NCBI RefSeq assembly: GCF_002878395.1
Contig: NC_061120.1
Location: 98,346,654-98,410,653, forward strand
Direction: 5' to 3'
Length of the DNA: 64,000 nucleotides
From: Capsicum annuum
Taxonomy: Eukaryota > Streptophyta > Magnoliopsida > Solanales > Solanaceae
Made by a program: the position numbers and the translations under genes. Of this stretch, positions 34,266 through 46,193 are shown in pieces (the first letter of the stretch is position 1; every line of letters starts with the position of its first letter). The notes beneath the pieces are model-generated. The model was not told the DNA's origin and did no database searches. It saw only the letters and a list, made by a program, of their open reading frames with translations.

Positions 34266-34462
34266 GATAGTATCTTGTATTGAATATTTTTTTATCTATT
34301 TAGAACACTTCATTTATTTATATATTGTGTTCTTTAAATTCGCCTATGTTTGGCATTTTTTACCAAATTAACCCATTGGATTAGCTTTGGTTGTGGTTTG
34401 GCTTACCTAGTAGCGGGATTTAGTAGGTGCCATCATGACTCATAAAATGGGATGCGACAAAT

Positions 34463-34475
34463 TGGTATCAAAGCC
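34463..34475 (+). other. Primer binding site of G2 (tRNA-Met type)
   Basis: TGGTATCAAAGCC, three bases after the LTR end GCGACA; one change (A for G) from the TGGTATCAGAGC site. Confidence 0.85.
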
Positions 34476-34665
34476 TAGGTTTAATCGTATTATTGGTACA
34501 AGAGCAAGTGTCCAGTAGAGGCTTGCAAATAAAAATGATAATGTCCATTTTCTATCTTTGTAAGGCTATGAGATATTTTTAGGAGTTCTTCACTTTTTTC
34601 ACAGATATCATGATAAGAGTCAGAGTTTGTTTCTAGAAGTATTCCCTTGACTTTACTCTTTTGTA

Positions 34666-37600
34666 GATAGCCAGGACACATACTATCGCTACATGACATG
34701 AGGGTCCAAAGACCGAGCCTAGGCATCCTACTTATATTCGTATATGACATAGAGGTTATGGACAACCACAAGATGTATTCCCAAATAGAGGCCAGGATAG
34801 GCCACCTTCCCCAAGTCTTATTCCCGCTCCTAAGGTTGAGATACTTTTGCCTCAGCCAGCGGTGGGACAGGGACCATCCCAGGCTCCACCAGGGTGTAAT
34901 GCCCCAAATCTGGTGCCCAGAATGCCATGGTACGCATGACCCAAAAGAACCATAAGCTAACCCATGACTGATATCTGTAAACTGAGCACTGAATAATAGT
35001 AATAATATCATAAATGCGAAAACATCAACTGAAAAGGCATAAGGTTCAATACTAGTACATAACTGAAAAATATGGTATAACAATACCAAAACAACTGAGA
35101 TAATTGTCTGAACATACTATGGTATGAAAGCCTCTAAACTTTCTGAATAAGGAGTTGATGGGACATGTCTCCAAGTAACTTCAATTACTAAAATAAACTG
35201 AAATATAAAGTAGTAATGTGATCATCATGTGCTTGAAGGATGAGGACTCACTATTAACTCTGATCGCTGAACTGGGATGCTACTGGTTCTCTGGAGCTCG
35301 TACTTCTAAACTTATGGTATAAGACACCATAGCACAAAAGCATCAGTACTTTGAATATATTGGTATACAAGTAAGGTAGGTTGAATGAAATAGGTTCATA
35401 TTCATGAACAATACTAACTGGTTGACTAACATAAATGTGAGAATACATGCATGTATACGTAACTATAATTGAGATTGTAATAACGCTAACTCATGAATTC
35501 TGATAATGTGGATTTATTGATATCTGAGTACTAATACTGGGATACTGAATGACTGAGTCTATTAAGTACTGAGGAACTGATGTCATATTACAGATAAAGG
35601 AGTAACTGTTTTTGACAGTTCTGATTATGAAGAATTGGTCTAATTGACTGTATCTGATAGTCCTAAAATTGGATAATGATAACATGAGTTTTGTATAAAT
35701 TAATTTACTATTAACTGGGTTTATGATATCTTGATTATTGAGTCTGAGTACTGATAACATAAGTGACTATATTTGACAGTCCTAAATTTGATGGAACTAT
35801 CTGAGTTTCGTATTGTATCTGAGTTAATTGTATCTGACAGTCCTGACATCTGAAGAACTATCTGAGTTCTATTATTGAGACTGATTGACTGTGTCTACGA
35901 GTCCTGATTCTGTAACATGAAACTATGAGAAGTATTTATATAATCGACATGCCCCAATATGCCATTATGACTGAGTTGGAGTCTAATCTGTAACACTAAT
36001 TGGAAAGGTGTCAATATCGTGCCACTAGTAAGGACAAGCTGTGGGTGACCCTCATCTGATAGTGTCCCTAAACGAGAATGGTAAGGCCCTTATCTGACAG
36101 TGCTTATCCACCTCGTCAACCCTCTTAGGATAGTGTTGATGTCTCAACCTATGCTGGCTACATAGTTTTGGCATACAAGGATGACTTCTAATAATCACAC
36201 CCTCGTCTAATAGTGTGTTTTCCCATCCTAAGGTTCACTTAGTGCTAATTACTATTCCTATTTGAATAGACTGTGAACCTGATTTACTGAACTGAACTGA
36301 TAAAAATGGTATTATTTAGCAGAGCTAAACTAAATAGAATTTACTGAGTTTCATTAATCGACAGAATGTACTGAGTTCTGAGGACACACTGATAATACTG
36401 AAGTTACTGAGATTGACTGGGAATACTGAGGTTATTGAGATTACTGAGTGCTGAGATCACTGAGATTACTAAAATTTTTGGGTTTTCCTGAGTCACATGA
36501 TTGATTGAGTTCTATGGATTATAGCTTGACTGAGAGAATTGTGAAAACATGACATGGCTCTAGGTATATAGCTAAATTGTCGGGTATAAGTACCCCCAGG
36601 ACTTGATAGAAAGAAACTGACATAGCATGACTTACGTGAACACATGACCAACAGCACAATTCATAACTCATATATTGAAGCACTTTATCAAATATGTGAT
36701 ATGCATAAACTTGTACAAACATGGGATTTCATAATATCATGCTGGTTGGGCACTTTTCCTTCATATCGGCATTTAACCAGACATATGATAGGCATAATAT
36801 ATATAGACACCATTATACAACAATTAAACATCATGATTCAACATCTAATTTCATCATCCTAGGGTTTAATCATAGGTTCACATGAATATACATCTATACA
36901 AATCAATCCCATATAACATTTCATGCCCCAATACAAACCCTAGCTTGTTCTTAAGAGAAACTTGAGAGAAACTTGTATATTTTAGGGAAAGAATAACTAA
37001 ATCACATGTTATTGGGTATATATAGGGGTGGAAGATTGACCTTTTTAACCCTGTACACATCTTTAATTTCAGAGAAAATTTCCTGATTTTCATCCTTGGC
37101 ACGACGCGCCACTATCACTCCAAGTGACTGGAAAGTAACAAATAGGCAATTGCATGGTGGCACAATACAGAGCTATCGCGTTGCCACCTTGTCTGTGACT
37201 TGGAAGTTTAGCGTGAAGTACCACTATCACGGATAAATTGACAATTTCTATTTGAGCTATCTCTGCGACGCGCTGAAGGCTCAGGTGGTACACTGTCTCA
37301 CTAAAAAGGCTCTAACTCTTCACCTGGGTGTCGGATTTGGGCGAATTTGGTATTGATGGAAATCTTATTCGATTCCCCACATGATAAAATGTGAAAATAT
37401 TAAAATTACCATATGTACAAAAGTGGATTTATATTTCAAAGAAAGCTTTAACATTCTTGGAAAACTTTTCAAGCTAGGAAAAGTATGGGGTATTACATAG
37501 GGTTTATTTTTTCATCAGTGGTTAAAGATGCGTTGGTTTAAATTTTAGGGATAGTTGGTGGTATGCCATCTGATGGTGCATAGTCTATAGATTAGAGTGG

Positions 37601-38800
37601 TACTGAGGTGGGGGCACAACTTATAGCTGCGACTCCCAAAGTTGAGGTTCTTCCTATATCTGTAGTTGCTCAACCAGTGGTTGCTTAACCTACCATGTCT
37701 TCTGAGGAGCAAAATATGTTGGGTAGATTTTTGAGATTAGCTCCGCCTAGGTTTTCTGGTGCTCCGAGTGAGGATACATATGGGTTCATAATTTTTTGTA
37801 AGGATTGGCTTCATAATTTGGGGTTAAGACTTACGGTATAAATTACACCATATTTTAGTTGGATTTAGCTTCTTGACATTGGTGGAGTGGTTATATGTAT
37901 TCTTGACTAGATGGATCTTTTTGTTTGTCATAGAATCAGTTCTCTGAGATATTTTTAGAGAAGTACACACTTCACAACCTTAGAGATTATTTGAGGGATC
38001 AATTCACCACATTGGAGCAAGGATCCATGACAATTGCTGAGTATGAGACTAGTTTTCATGAGTTGGCTTGGCATGTGACTTCTATTCTTGATTAAGTGTA
38101 AGAAGGTTTATTGCTTAGTTAGAGGGTTTAGATTCCCCATTTGTTTGTCTAATCATAGTTTAGTTGCAAAAGGTAGGTCTTTTACTGAGGTTTCAGATTA
38201 TGCTACAGTGATGGAGGAGATATACCATGAGGGTCGTAAGGGCTGTGATAACAGGCCTAGGTTTTAGGGCAAATTTAGTAGGAGCCGTTGTAGTTGTCGA
38301 CCCAGATATTGTAGTTGTCAGAATAGGTATCCTCTTCATCCATCCTATCAATCTTAGAGTGAGCCTAGTTAACCAATTCAGGCAGTACTTTAGTTAATAG
38401 AGGTTATTATAGTGCTAGTGATGGCCCCGGTAAAGGTAGTGGTAAGCCTTCAAGAGGTTCATTAACTAGTCATTCTAGTTGTTGTGGTTATTCTAGGTTA
38501 GCCTGATCTATTGGTTCTGGTTCAACTAAGGTCTTATGTTTTACTTGTGGAGCTTTTGCTCACTATTTATAAGATTGCCCTAGTCATGGGGTGATTGTTG
38601 CTTTAGCTCATGGTGCTTTTGCTATTAGAGTAGTTCATCCGTCATCTAGATGTGGTTCTCATGGTTACATGGGTGGCTTCAGGGTACTCGAAAAGGTTCT
38701 CAAGCAGGTAATATAAGAGGTCAGTCAGGTGCCCAGCCAGGTGGTAGGCGTGGTCAGTTGTATATAATACCTGCTAGACTTAAGGCTGAGACATCAGATG
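34666..38800 (+). pseudogene. gag of G2, interrupted by solo LTR 2
   Basis: The pieces are 34666-34894 and 37503-38800. The start codon position reads ATAGCCAGGACA where relatives have ATGGCTAGG, so the initiator Met is lost. The first piece ends GQGPSQAPP at the insertion and the second resumes with GFIFSS. Then come LGRFLRLAPPRFSGAPSEDT, an AVLVEKYTLHNLRDYL-like block in broken frames, and RGFRFPICLSNHSLVAKGR with YATVMEEIYHEGRKG. The zinc knuckle CFTCGAFAHYL-stop-DC (38537-38578) keeps all C and H ligands of CX2CX4HX4C but has a stop inside. An open stretch on the opposite strand at 34490-35089 is antisense to this and not a gene. Confidence 0.85.
34895..37497 (-). mobile_element. Solo LTR 2 (family-B Tekay-like LTR), 2,603 bp
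   Basis: Bounded by TGTAATGCCCCAAATC and ...GGGGTATTACA. Flanks are CAGGG (34890-34894) and TAGGG (37498-37502), a 5-bp duplication with one C-to-T change. G1 gag has a continuous CATCAGGGTTTATTTCTTC at this point, confirming the target. It shares its palindromes with solo LTR 1, but its GC-richer cassette (37090-37300; GACGCGCCACTATCAC and related words) is different. Confidence 0.9.
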
Positions 38801-40650
38801 CTATAGTGATAGGTACAATTTTGGGGTGCTTCCAATCCATCCATGCTTTATTTCTCAGGGATCCACTTATTCTTATATTTTTATTTATTATACACCATGG
38901 TTGTAGTTGTCTTGTGGTTCATTATTTATGCCATTATGTGTATCTACTCCCATAGATGATTCTTTAATGGTGGATCGAGTTTTCATATCATGTGTTGTGA
39001 TTATTAGAGATGTTGATACTTATGCTGATCTTATTATTCTGGATATGGTGGATTTTTATGTGATTCTGAGCATGGATCAGTTATCCCACTATTATGTGGT
39101 TATAGGTTATTTTGCCAAGACTGTTACCTTAGTAATGCTCGACATACCACCAATCATGTGGTAGAGAGCGGTTAGCCATGAACTAATGGGGATTAACTCT
39201 TATGTTTGTGCTGGGAGGCTTATTTTGATGGGTTGCATTCTTATCTCGCTTATATTTGTTCTACTAAGATGGAGAGTCTGTCTCTTGACTCTATCTCTGT
39301 AGTTTGTGAGTTTCCTAATGTGTTCACTACCGACCTGTCTGGTATTCCCCTATCCGTGAGATTAAGTTTCCTATTGATCTCAAGCCTGGCACCTGACCTA
39401 TTTCTATAATGCCTTATTGTATATCTCCTACCGAGCTTAAGAAGGTAAATTCTTAGCTTTAGAATCTTCTTTGTAAGGGTTTTATTAGACCAAATATGTC
39501 CCTTTGAGAAGCACCTTTATTATTTGTGTAGAATAAAGATGGTGCTATGCGTATATATATTAATATTAGGCAACTTAATAAGGTGATAGTAAAGAACTAT
39601 TTTCCTATGCCTTGGATTAATGATTTATTTGACTAGCTTTAGGGTGCAGTAGTGTTTTCTAAGATTGATTTAAAATTTGGTTACCACCAGTTGAGGATTC
39701 GGGCTAAGGATATCCTAAAGACGACTTTTAGGACCCATTATGGTAATTATGAGTTCTTAGTGATGTCATTTGAGTTGAATAATGCCCTAACCGCATTCAT
39801 GCAATTAATGAACTGAGTATTTAGGCCTTATCTGGATTCTTTTATGTTTGTGTTCATCAATAACATCCTTGTGTATTCAAGGAGTAGAGAGGAACATATG
39901 CAATATTTAAGGATCGTGCTCCAAACTTTAAGAGATCACGTGCTTTGTGCCAAGTTCTCTAAGTGTGATTTTTGTCTTGACTCAGTGACATTCCTTAGTT
40001 ATGTGGTGTCTAAGAATAGTATTATGATAGACCCAACCAAGATAGAGGCATTTCGTGATTGGGCTAGATCTATATCGCCAACTAAGGTTCATAGTTTAAT
40101 TGTTTGGCTAGTTATTATAGATGCTCTGTCAAGAGGTTTTATACTATTTTATCCCCTATAACTATATTGATTCAAAAGAAGGTTCCTTTTTGATGGTCTG
40201 AGTCCTTTCTGATGGTCTAAGGAGTGTGAGTCAAATTTTTGGAAGATCAAGGATTTTCTCACTTCCGCCCCTATTTTAGCTCTTCCTATTGAGGGAGAGG
40301 GATCCATTATGTTTTGTGATACTTTTGGTGTTGATTTGGGTTGCTTGTTAATGCAGTAGGGTTGCGTCATTACTTATGCTCCTAGACAGCTAAAGGCGCA
40401 CGAGCGCAACTACCACGCCCATGATATAAAGTTTTAGGCGGTAGTTTTTGCGCTTAACATTTGGAGGTATTATCTTTATGGTGTGCATTGTGAGATTTTC
40501 ACCAATCATTGAAGTCTTTAGCATCTTGAGACCCAGACTGCGTATATGGATGGAGTTGGTTAAGGATTATGATATTTTCAACTTGTATTATCAAGGTAAG
40601 GCAAATATGGTAGCAGATGCTTTGAGCCGTAAGGCAGTGAGTATAGGTAG
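38801..40650 (+). pseudogene. Protease, reverse transcriptase and RNase H of G2, broken
   Basis: The protease active-site phrase reads SQGSTYSY in place of DPGSTYSY, so the catalytic Asp is gone; LIILDMVDFYVILSMDQLS follows. RT (about 39400-40180) contains [49 protein letters not shown] and the catalytic box as VFINNILVYSRSREEH: both Asp are Asn (codons 39859-39864). Then come YAKF-like CAKFSKCDFCLDSVTFL and RDWARSISPTKVHSL. RNase H shows PILALPIEGEGSIMFCDTF, YAPRQLKAHERNYHAHD and ADALSRK (near 40615). Confidence 0.88.
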
Positions 40651-40879
40651 CTTGGCTTGTATTTCCATTTCCCAAAGGCCGTTAGCACGGGACATTTAGT
40701 CCTTAGCCAAATTGATGGTTCTTTTTGATATTTAAGACCGTAGGAGGATTTTTGCTAGTTCTTAGGTAAGGTCTTCATTATTTAAGCAGATGTGGGATTG
40801 TCATATTTAGGATAGTAAGCTTCGCTTCCTTTATGATCAAGTATTATGTGGTGAGTCTGAGAGAAACTCTATAGATTCT

Positions 40880-42190
40880 AAGGGTGTTTTAAGATTTGGT
40901 TGTCATATTTTTATCCCAAGGATCGATGAATTTATCCAGTTGATTTTGCATGAGGCTCTAGCACTAGAGATTCTATTCATCCTGGCATAACTAAGATGTA
41001 TAAAGATTTGAGATAGCATTATTGGTGGAATGATATGAGGAGTGATATGGATGACTTTGTAGCTCATTGCCTATGTTTTCTGTAGTTAAAGGCAAAGCAT
41101 CAATGACCGGGTGGTTTGACTTAAAGGTTACCTATTCCCGAGTGGAAATAGGCGTGGATTACCAGCGATTTTGTTAGTGGTTTGCCTTGAACTTCCCATA
41201 ATTCCGATAGTGTTTGTGTCATTGTAATCATTTAAGAATGTCATCATATTTTATTCCTATTCAGATGTTCTTCAGTATTAAGAGACTAGGTCATATCTAT
41301 GTTCGGGAGATAATCTGATTTCTTGGTGTGCCCATTCCTATTATTTTGAACCATGGTTTTGTGTTCAATTTGATATTTTGGAGAGCTTTTCAGGAGGAGT
41401 TGGGAACTCAGGTGGATCTTAGTATAGCCTTTCATCTGTAGGTCGATGTCCAGTTCTAGTAGACTATTCAGGTTCTTGAGGATGTGTTTTGATCTTGTGT
41501 CATGGATTTTGGAGGCCAGTGGGAAGAACACTTGACCTCAATAGAGTTTGGTTATAACAACAGTTATTATTCAAGCATTGAGATGGCACCTTTTGACGCT
41601 TTGTATGGTAGGATATGCCGTTCTCCTACTGGATGTCTTGAGACTTTTGAGGTTAGGCCCGATGGTATAGATTTGCTTTAGGAGTCATTGGATAGAGTCA
41701 GGGTGTTTCAAGATAGGTTGAGAGCGTCTAAGAGTAAGCGGAAGGCCTATGTAGATCATAGGCTTCGTGCCTTGAGATTTGGAGTTGGTTACTATGTATT
41801 TCCTTGTGTATCTCCCATGAAGGGTGTGATGAGGTTTGGGAGGAAGGGCAAGCTCATTCCTATATATATTGGACCTTTGAGATTCTTCTCATAATTGGTA
41901 AGATAGATTATGAATTATCTTTACCTCCAGAATTTGCCGCTATTCGTCAAGTTTTCCATGTCTCTATGTTGCGGCGATGCACTCCTGATCCGTTTAATGT
42001 GCTTAGATAGAAATAAGTCCAGTTAGATGAGTGTTTTACCTTTGCATAGGATCTTATGATCATTTTGACTAGTGATGTCAGGTGGCTGCACACTAGGGAG
42101 ATTCCTGTTGTTAAGGTTCAGTGGAGGCACCGCCTATTTGCAGAGGCTACTTGGGAGATTGATAGCAAAATTGAGTGAGAGACTTCAGGT
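40880..42190 (+). pseudogene. Integrase and chromodomain of G2, broken
   Basis: The integrase is fragmented by stops; phrases such as LILHEALA (H2C2 start), a SLDRVRVFQDRLRASKSKRK helix and KAYVDHRLRALRFGVG mark its C-terminal half. KLIPIYIGPLRF, then YELSLPPEFAAIRQVFHVSM lead to the chromodomain: VQLDECFTF, DVRWLHTREIPVVKVQWRHR and EATWEI. The C-terminal part is better preserved than in G1. Confidence 0.83.
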
Positions 42191-42241
42191 ACATACTAAT
42201 CCTTAACTTTCGTGAATGAAAGTTTCTTTAGTAGTGGATAT

Positions 42242-43278
42242 TTTAATGACCCTTCAGGTCATTTTCCATATTTTTGCGTATTTTCATCGTTAGAGCTTTT
42301 CTATAGCTTCCCCAAGTCATTTATGACTTGCTGGACCTGACAGTTTAGTTACTGTGCAGTTCGTTTGTTTTTTTATAGATGATTCCCTATTTAGAAGTCT
42401 TCATTGGATCCAAATGGCCACCAGGAAAAGGATTCAGTAAAACGATAGCGTCTACAAATTCTGACCATGCCAGCAACTCCAGAATGTCAATTTTAGGATA
42501 GGTAGACCTTAAGTTTGGGTACCGAGGCACCCAAGTTTAGTTTGACTATTAGTCAAAAAGTTGAGATAATGAAATATGGATGTGGGACCCACATTCTGTT
42601 GAAATAACATCGGATGGAAATTTCGAGTGTGCCATCAAGTCCATAATGTTAATTTATGTATGATTACATAGTTAATTATACGAGATTCAAGATGAATCCC
42701 GAGGACTTGGCGGAGACTTGAAGGATTTCCAAGTCTTCAGCTATCATTTGGTGTAACTTCTATCACCAACCTAGGGCCGGAATCGCAGTGGTACATTCAC
42801 AGGGCATGGGTTGCGATCGCAACCAGCCTGTCAGCCCAAAGATCGTGTGATAACTAAGGGGAGGTCATGATCGCGACTGGTCTGTGCAACCATAAGATGT
42901 GGTGATCGCACACCTCAGGGTCGTAAAAACGACTCTGGGGTAGCTGGACTTGGTATAAAATGACCTTATTTCCACATTTTGCTCATTCCTTACCTATTCT
43001 CTTAAGAGAAAAAACCCTTAATAGTGTGAGACCTTAAAATTGAATCTTCTTGGTGATTAGGAAGCTAGATTAGCCTTTATTTTTGTGATTATCATCCGAT
43101 TTAGGGTAAGAATTCACCCTTTTCTTCGTGAAATTTCTTGATTATTTGCTCAAAACCCCAAAACCTTTGGGGCTTGATTTTAGCCCTAATTTAGCTTTGG
43201 TTTACATTCATTTTGAGGGTAATGATTTGGTGAGCTTGTATAAATGTTTGGTTGGTTTTGAAAATCCGATTTTCATAA
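42242..43278 (+). repeat. 3' LTR of G2, first ~1 kb, cut by the G5 LTR
   Basis: Follows TAGTGGATAT and starts TTTAATGACCCTTCAGG (a TGTAATGACC with one change). It has the CAACCAGCCTG and GATCGCG-type cassette of the G2 5' LTR at 42765-42950. It breaks off after GATTTTCATAA, where related LTRs continue GTAGGACCC. Confidence 0.87.
42954..42961 (+). promoter_or_regulatory. Probable TATA box of the G2 3' LTR
   Basis: TATAAAAT, single copy here, preceded by the GATCGC cassette and followed by a CATTTTGCTCATTCC start-site-like stretch. Confidence 0.55.
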
Positions 43279-43746
43279 TGTAATATTCCTTCAGTTCAGT
43301 TTTCATATTTACACTTATTTTCACTATTATAGCTTTTCCATATTGGCCCCAAGTCATTTTTGACTTACTGGGACTGACAATTCAGTTACCGGGTAGTTCG
43401 TTTGGCTTTTAAAGCCAATTCCTCTTTTAGAACTCTTTCTTGGTTTCTAATGACCACCGAGCAAAAACTTAAGTAAAAACATTTTGTTTGTAATTTTGAC
43501 TGCACCTACTACTCTGAAATATCGATTTTAGTCTAGGTAGACCTTTGGTTCGGGTCCCAATGCACCCGAGCTCATTTTGACCTATCAGTTGAAAAGTTGA
43601 ATAATAAAAAATTTTAGGGTGTGCGGCCTACATTTGTTTGAAACGACCTTAGATGAAAAATCCGACTTTTCCATTGCATCTGGAACGTCAAATTTAGTGG
43701 GGTTACATAGTTCATTTACATAGATTGGATTCTGAATTAATCTCAA

Positions 43747-46010
43747 TGACATGACCCGAATTGGGGCCTTGTCTTAATAAGCATCTCAAGTCCAACCGAG
43801 ACTGGACACCACCCCCGATACCCAATCCAACCAACATACATATACCCTGAGTCAGGTGAATTCTGAACATATAACAAGATAATGGTTTTAATAATGTGAT
43901 GACTTTGGGATAAGTCTATATCCGAGCCCTACCCAACCAAGTCAATCCATCCAATAGCCAACTAATCAAACCAAAATGGTAACCCAATGTATATAATACA
44001 TATATAATAACCATTCCATACCCAAGTACAGAATTGTCCATATAAAGCATCTAAACCAAACCAAAGAGTGTCTAGTCGGGACATGCCCCTGATTATCGCT
44101 AAAAACCAAGTATATGAAAAGACAAAAGTATATAGAGAGATCCATGATGTGAAATAGATATCTTCCGATCTGTGGAAGCTCACCACTTCAATCCAACACC
44201 AACTGTCCCCAAATCTGATCAATGAGTAGGAGTAGTAGTATGGCTGGTTCCTGCATCACGTGTGGATACAGACATCCGAAGATGGGTTAGCGGGTAAACT
44301 CTAGCATGTACTCAAGATAAGGATAAAATAATGCCAACCTTTAAAACTAATCAAACAACCATATAAACACATTTTGATACATACATACATACATATATAT
44401 ATTTATGCATATATATATGATCCATGCTGGGATAGGGAATCGGGTTTAGCATTAACTTTGAAATCATTAACCTAGGATGTGTAGCCATGCCATTCAGAAT
44501 TTACCCATGGGCTATATGGGGTCAACGACACTTGCTGAAAGGGCCTCGATGTGTGTTTTCCAAATGAACTAGAGAGAATATAAGATCACTAGTACATCTC
44601 TAAGAGTATAAGTGTGACATCATGCACATAGTTACCATGACCAACCTCACAACGAAAAATCATGAGTTTCTAGCTTTGGTGCCCCCAGGACCTCTGCCTT
44701 TCATGGCTTGGCTGAACATCCCGCTTTAAAGCCCAAATTAAACCATTAACACACAACTAACCATTTAGTCAATTTCATACCAAAGGCATTTTGTTGGTAT
44801 CATTATACCAGCACTAATTCCAAGTATACACATGCCATTACCATTATCCATCAACCATTCATATGATTTTTGGGGCTCTAGGCCATCGTCCAACAAGGAC
44901 GCTCATTTACCCCAAGGTTCAAGGACTCGAACCCATTTTAATCAATTAAACAACCAAGGTCTCTGTTTAAAACATTTTATGGTGATTAAGGCCTTTACAA
45001 AACCATTTGCAAACCATACATACTTATTAAGCCATTGCCTTAGTTCAAAAAACCATTTATATATGACTAGTAATTTCCTTTAGACATTTTCACAAAACCC
45101 TCGTGGTTACACCTTTAACAAGACCAAAACCAAGGTAAAAACCACTAATATTAGGGTTATCTATTACCCACTTATGAAACCACAATCAACAAGCACCTAC
45201 ATATGTAAACCATCACCAAAAACATATGAAAACATTATTTAAATCAAGAGTAAACAATACTAAATAATATGCATCAAAACCCTCAACATTGAATTTTAAA
45301 ACCACTATTTAAGAATCAAAATCAATGTTCAAGCACATGATATTTTTGAAATAATAATGAGGGAAGATTTACATGCCTTATACAAGAAGATTCACAGAAG
45401 GAAACTTAACTCTTGAGCCCTTGGAAGAACGCTTGTGGAAACCCTAGCTTCAATCTTCATGAGTGAGTTTGAGAGGGTATTTGGATTGTTTTATCCACCA
45501 AAATGAGTGTTATGAGAGGATACAATGAATTATATAGCGTGGGTACATAAGGGTTTTGGGGTGGGAAATGTCCAAAAATCCCTCAGCCTAAAAGCTGAAA
45601 ACCAACTCCCAGGAGGGTACGACTCACCCATCTAAACCCTACCCTAAGGTATAGAGTGGTACCCTAACTCATACCTTAGACTTCACCATGGAACTCTACA
45701 CTGGTCATTATATGATAACCATGCCAAAATCGTACCCAAAGGTATGAATGGTATCCTAAACCATACCTTGGATATAATAGAATCCACTAGGCTAACCTTA
45801 GGTCATCATACGATTTGTAAGATACCACTCTTAACCTATTGTATGACTCGTATGATGCCTAATTATATCTTGGATAGAACCCAACCAAAACTTATTGACC
45901 ATCATACGAGAACTTGTATCCTAGGGTACGACTAGTACCCATGGGTCGTACCTTTCCTAGAGTCTCAAACTTAGGAAATTTTTCTAAGAGTCCAAGTTTA
46001 GGGTGTTTCA
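43747..46010 (-). mobile_element. Solo LTR 3 (third LTR family), 2,264 bp
   Basis: Bounded by TGACATGACCCGAATTGG and ...TAGGGTGTTTCA, within the G5 LTR. The right flank is CCCGA (46011-46015) and the left flank CTCAA (43742-43746), differing only by C-to-T and G-to-A. Intact family-A LTRs read ATCCCGAGGACTTGG at this site, supporting a decayed 5-bp duplication. The cassette (45595-45950) repeats ACCATACCTTGG, GTACCC and CATACGA words. The minus orientation is inferred from the resemblance of its ends to family B. Open stretches inside (44832-45083, 45744-45935) are non-coding. Confidence 0.78.
44373..44418. repeat. (ACAT)n and (AT)n microsatellite
   Basis: ACATACATACATACATAT followed by AT-rich repeats in solo LTR 3. 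Confidence 0.75.
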
Positions 46011-46185
46011 CCCGAGGCCTTTGTGGAAACTTGGAAATGTTTCCAAGTTTTGGTTGTTTTGGGTATTGTAGAGGATACTGTAAATGCAACAAGAGGTATT
46101 ACAATCGGAATATCTTCTTCTAAGACCAGGGATCATGATCGTATACCCAGGACTATGATAGCAACACCTGGATACCTGGTATGGA

Positions 46186-46193
46186 TATAAAAG
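46186..46193 (+). promoter_or_regulatory. Probable TATA box of the G5 LTR
   Basis: TATAAAAG, in the position corresponding to the TATAAAAT boxes of the G2 LTRs. Confidence 0.5.

Larger units (their letters stand above)
25402..34459 (+). repeat. 5' LTR of G2, interrupted by a LINE and a solo LTR
   Basis: Starts TGTAATGACCCTTCAAG and ends GGGATGCGACA, followed by the primer site. The pieces are 25402-26144, 27949-31379 and 34271-34459. It carries a cassette with GATCGTGGT and TTGCGATCG-type words (25918-26100), a duplicated TATA region, and a 40-bp tandem array (29967-30240). It also holds a (TA)n run and degenerate TAATGATTAGT repeats (30360-30760). A hydrophobic open stretch at 30768-31025 is LTR, not a gene. 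Confidence 0.87.
25402..43278 (+). mobile_element. Ty3/gypsy Tekay/Del-like chromovirus G2 (family-A LTRs), with nested insertions
   Basis: The order is 5' LTR (25402-34459, with an RTE LINE and a solo LTR inside), PBS, gag (interrupted by a second solo LTR), protease, RT, RNase H, integrase, chromodomain, then a 3' LTR from 42242. The 3' LTR is cut at 43278 by the G5 LTR, and its remainder must lie beyond the window. Without insertions the 5' LTR is about 4.4 kb, including a 471-bp duplication. AACTC precedes the element; the matching right flank is out of view. Confidence 0.88.

Noticed and set aside
34490..35089. A 199-codon open stretch on the minus strand
   Set aside because: It runs antisense through the G2 primer site and gag start and into solo LTR 2, crossing the 34894/34895 insertion boundary. 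It cannot be a gene older than the insertion, and it resembles no protein I know.
40149..40370. Minus-strand open stretch over the G2 RNase H region
   Set aside because: It is the antisense of recognisable RNase H coding sequence.
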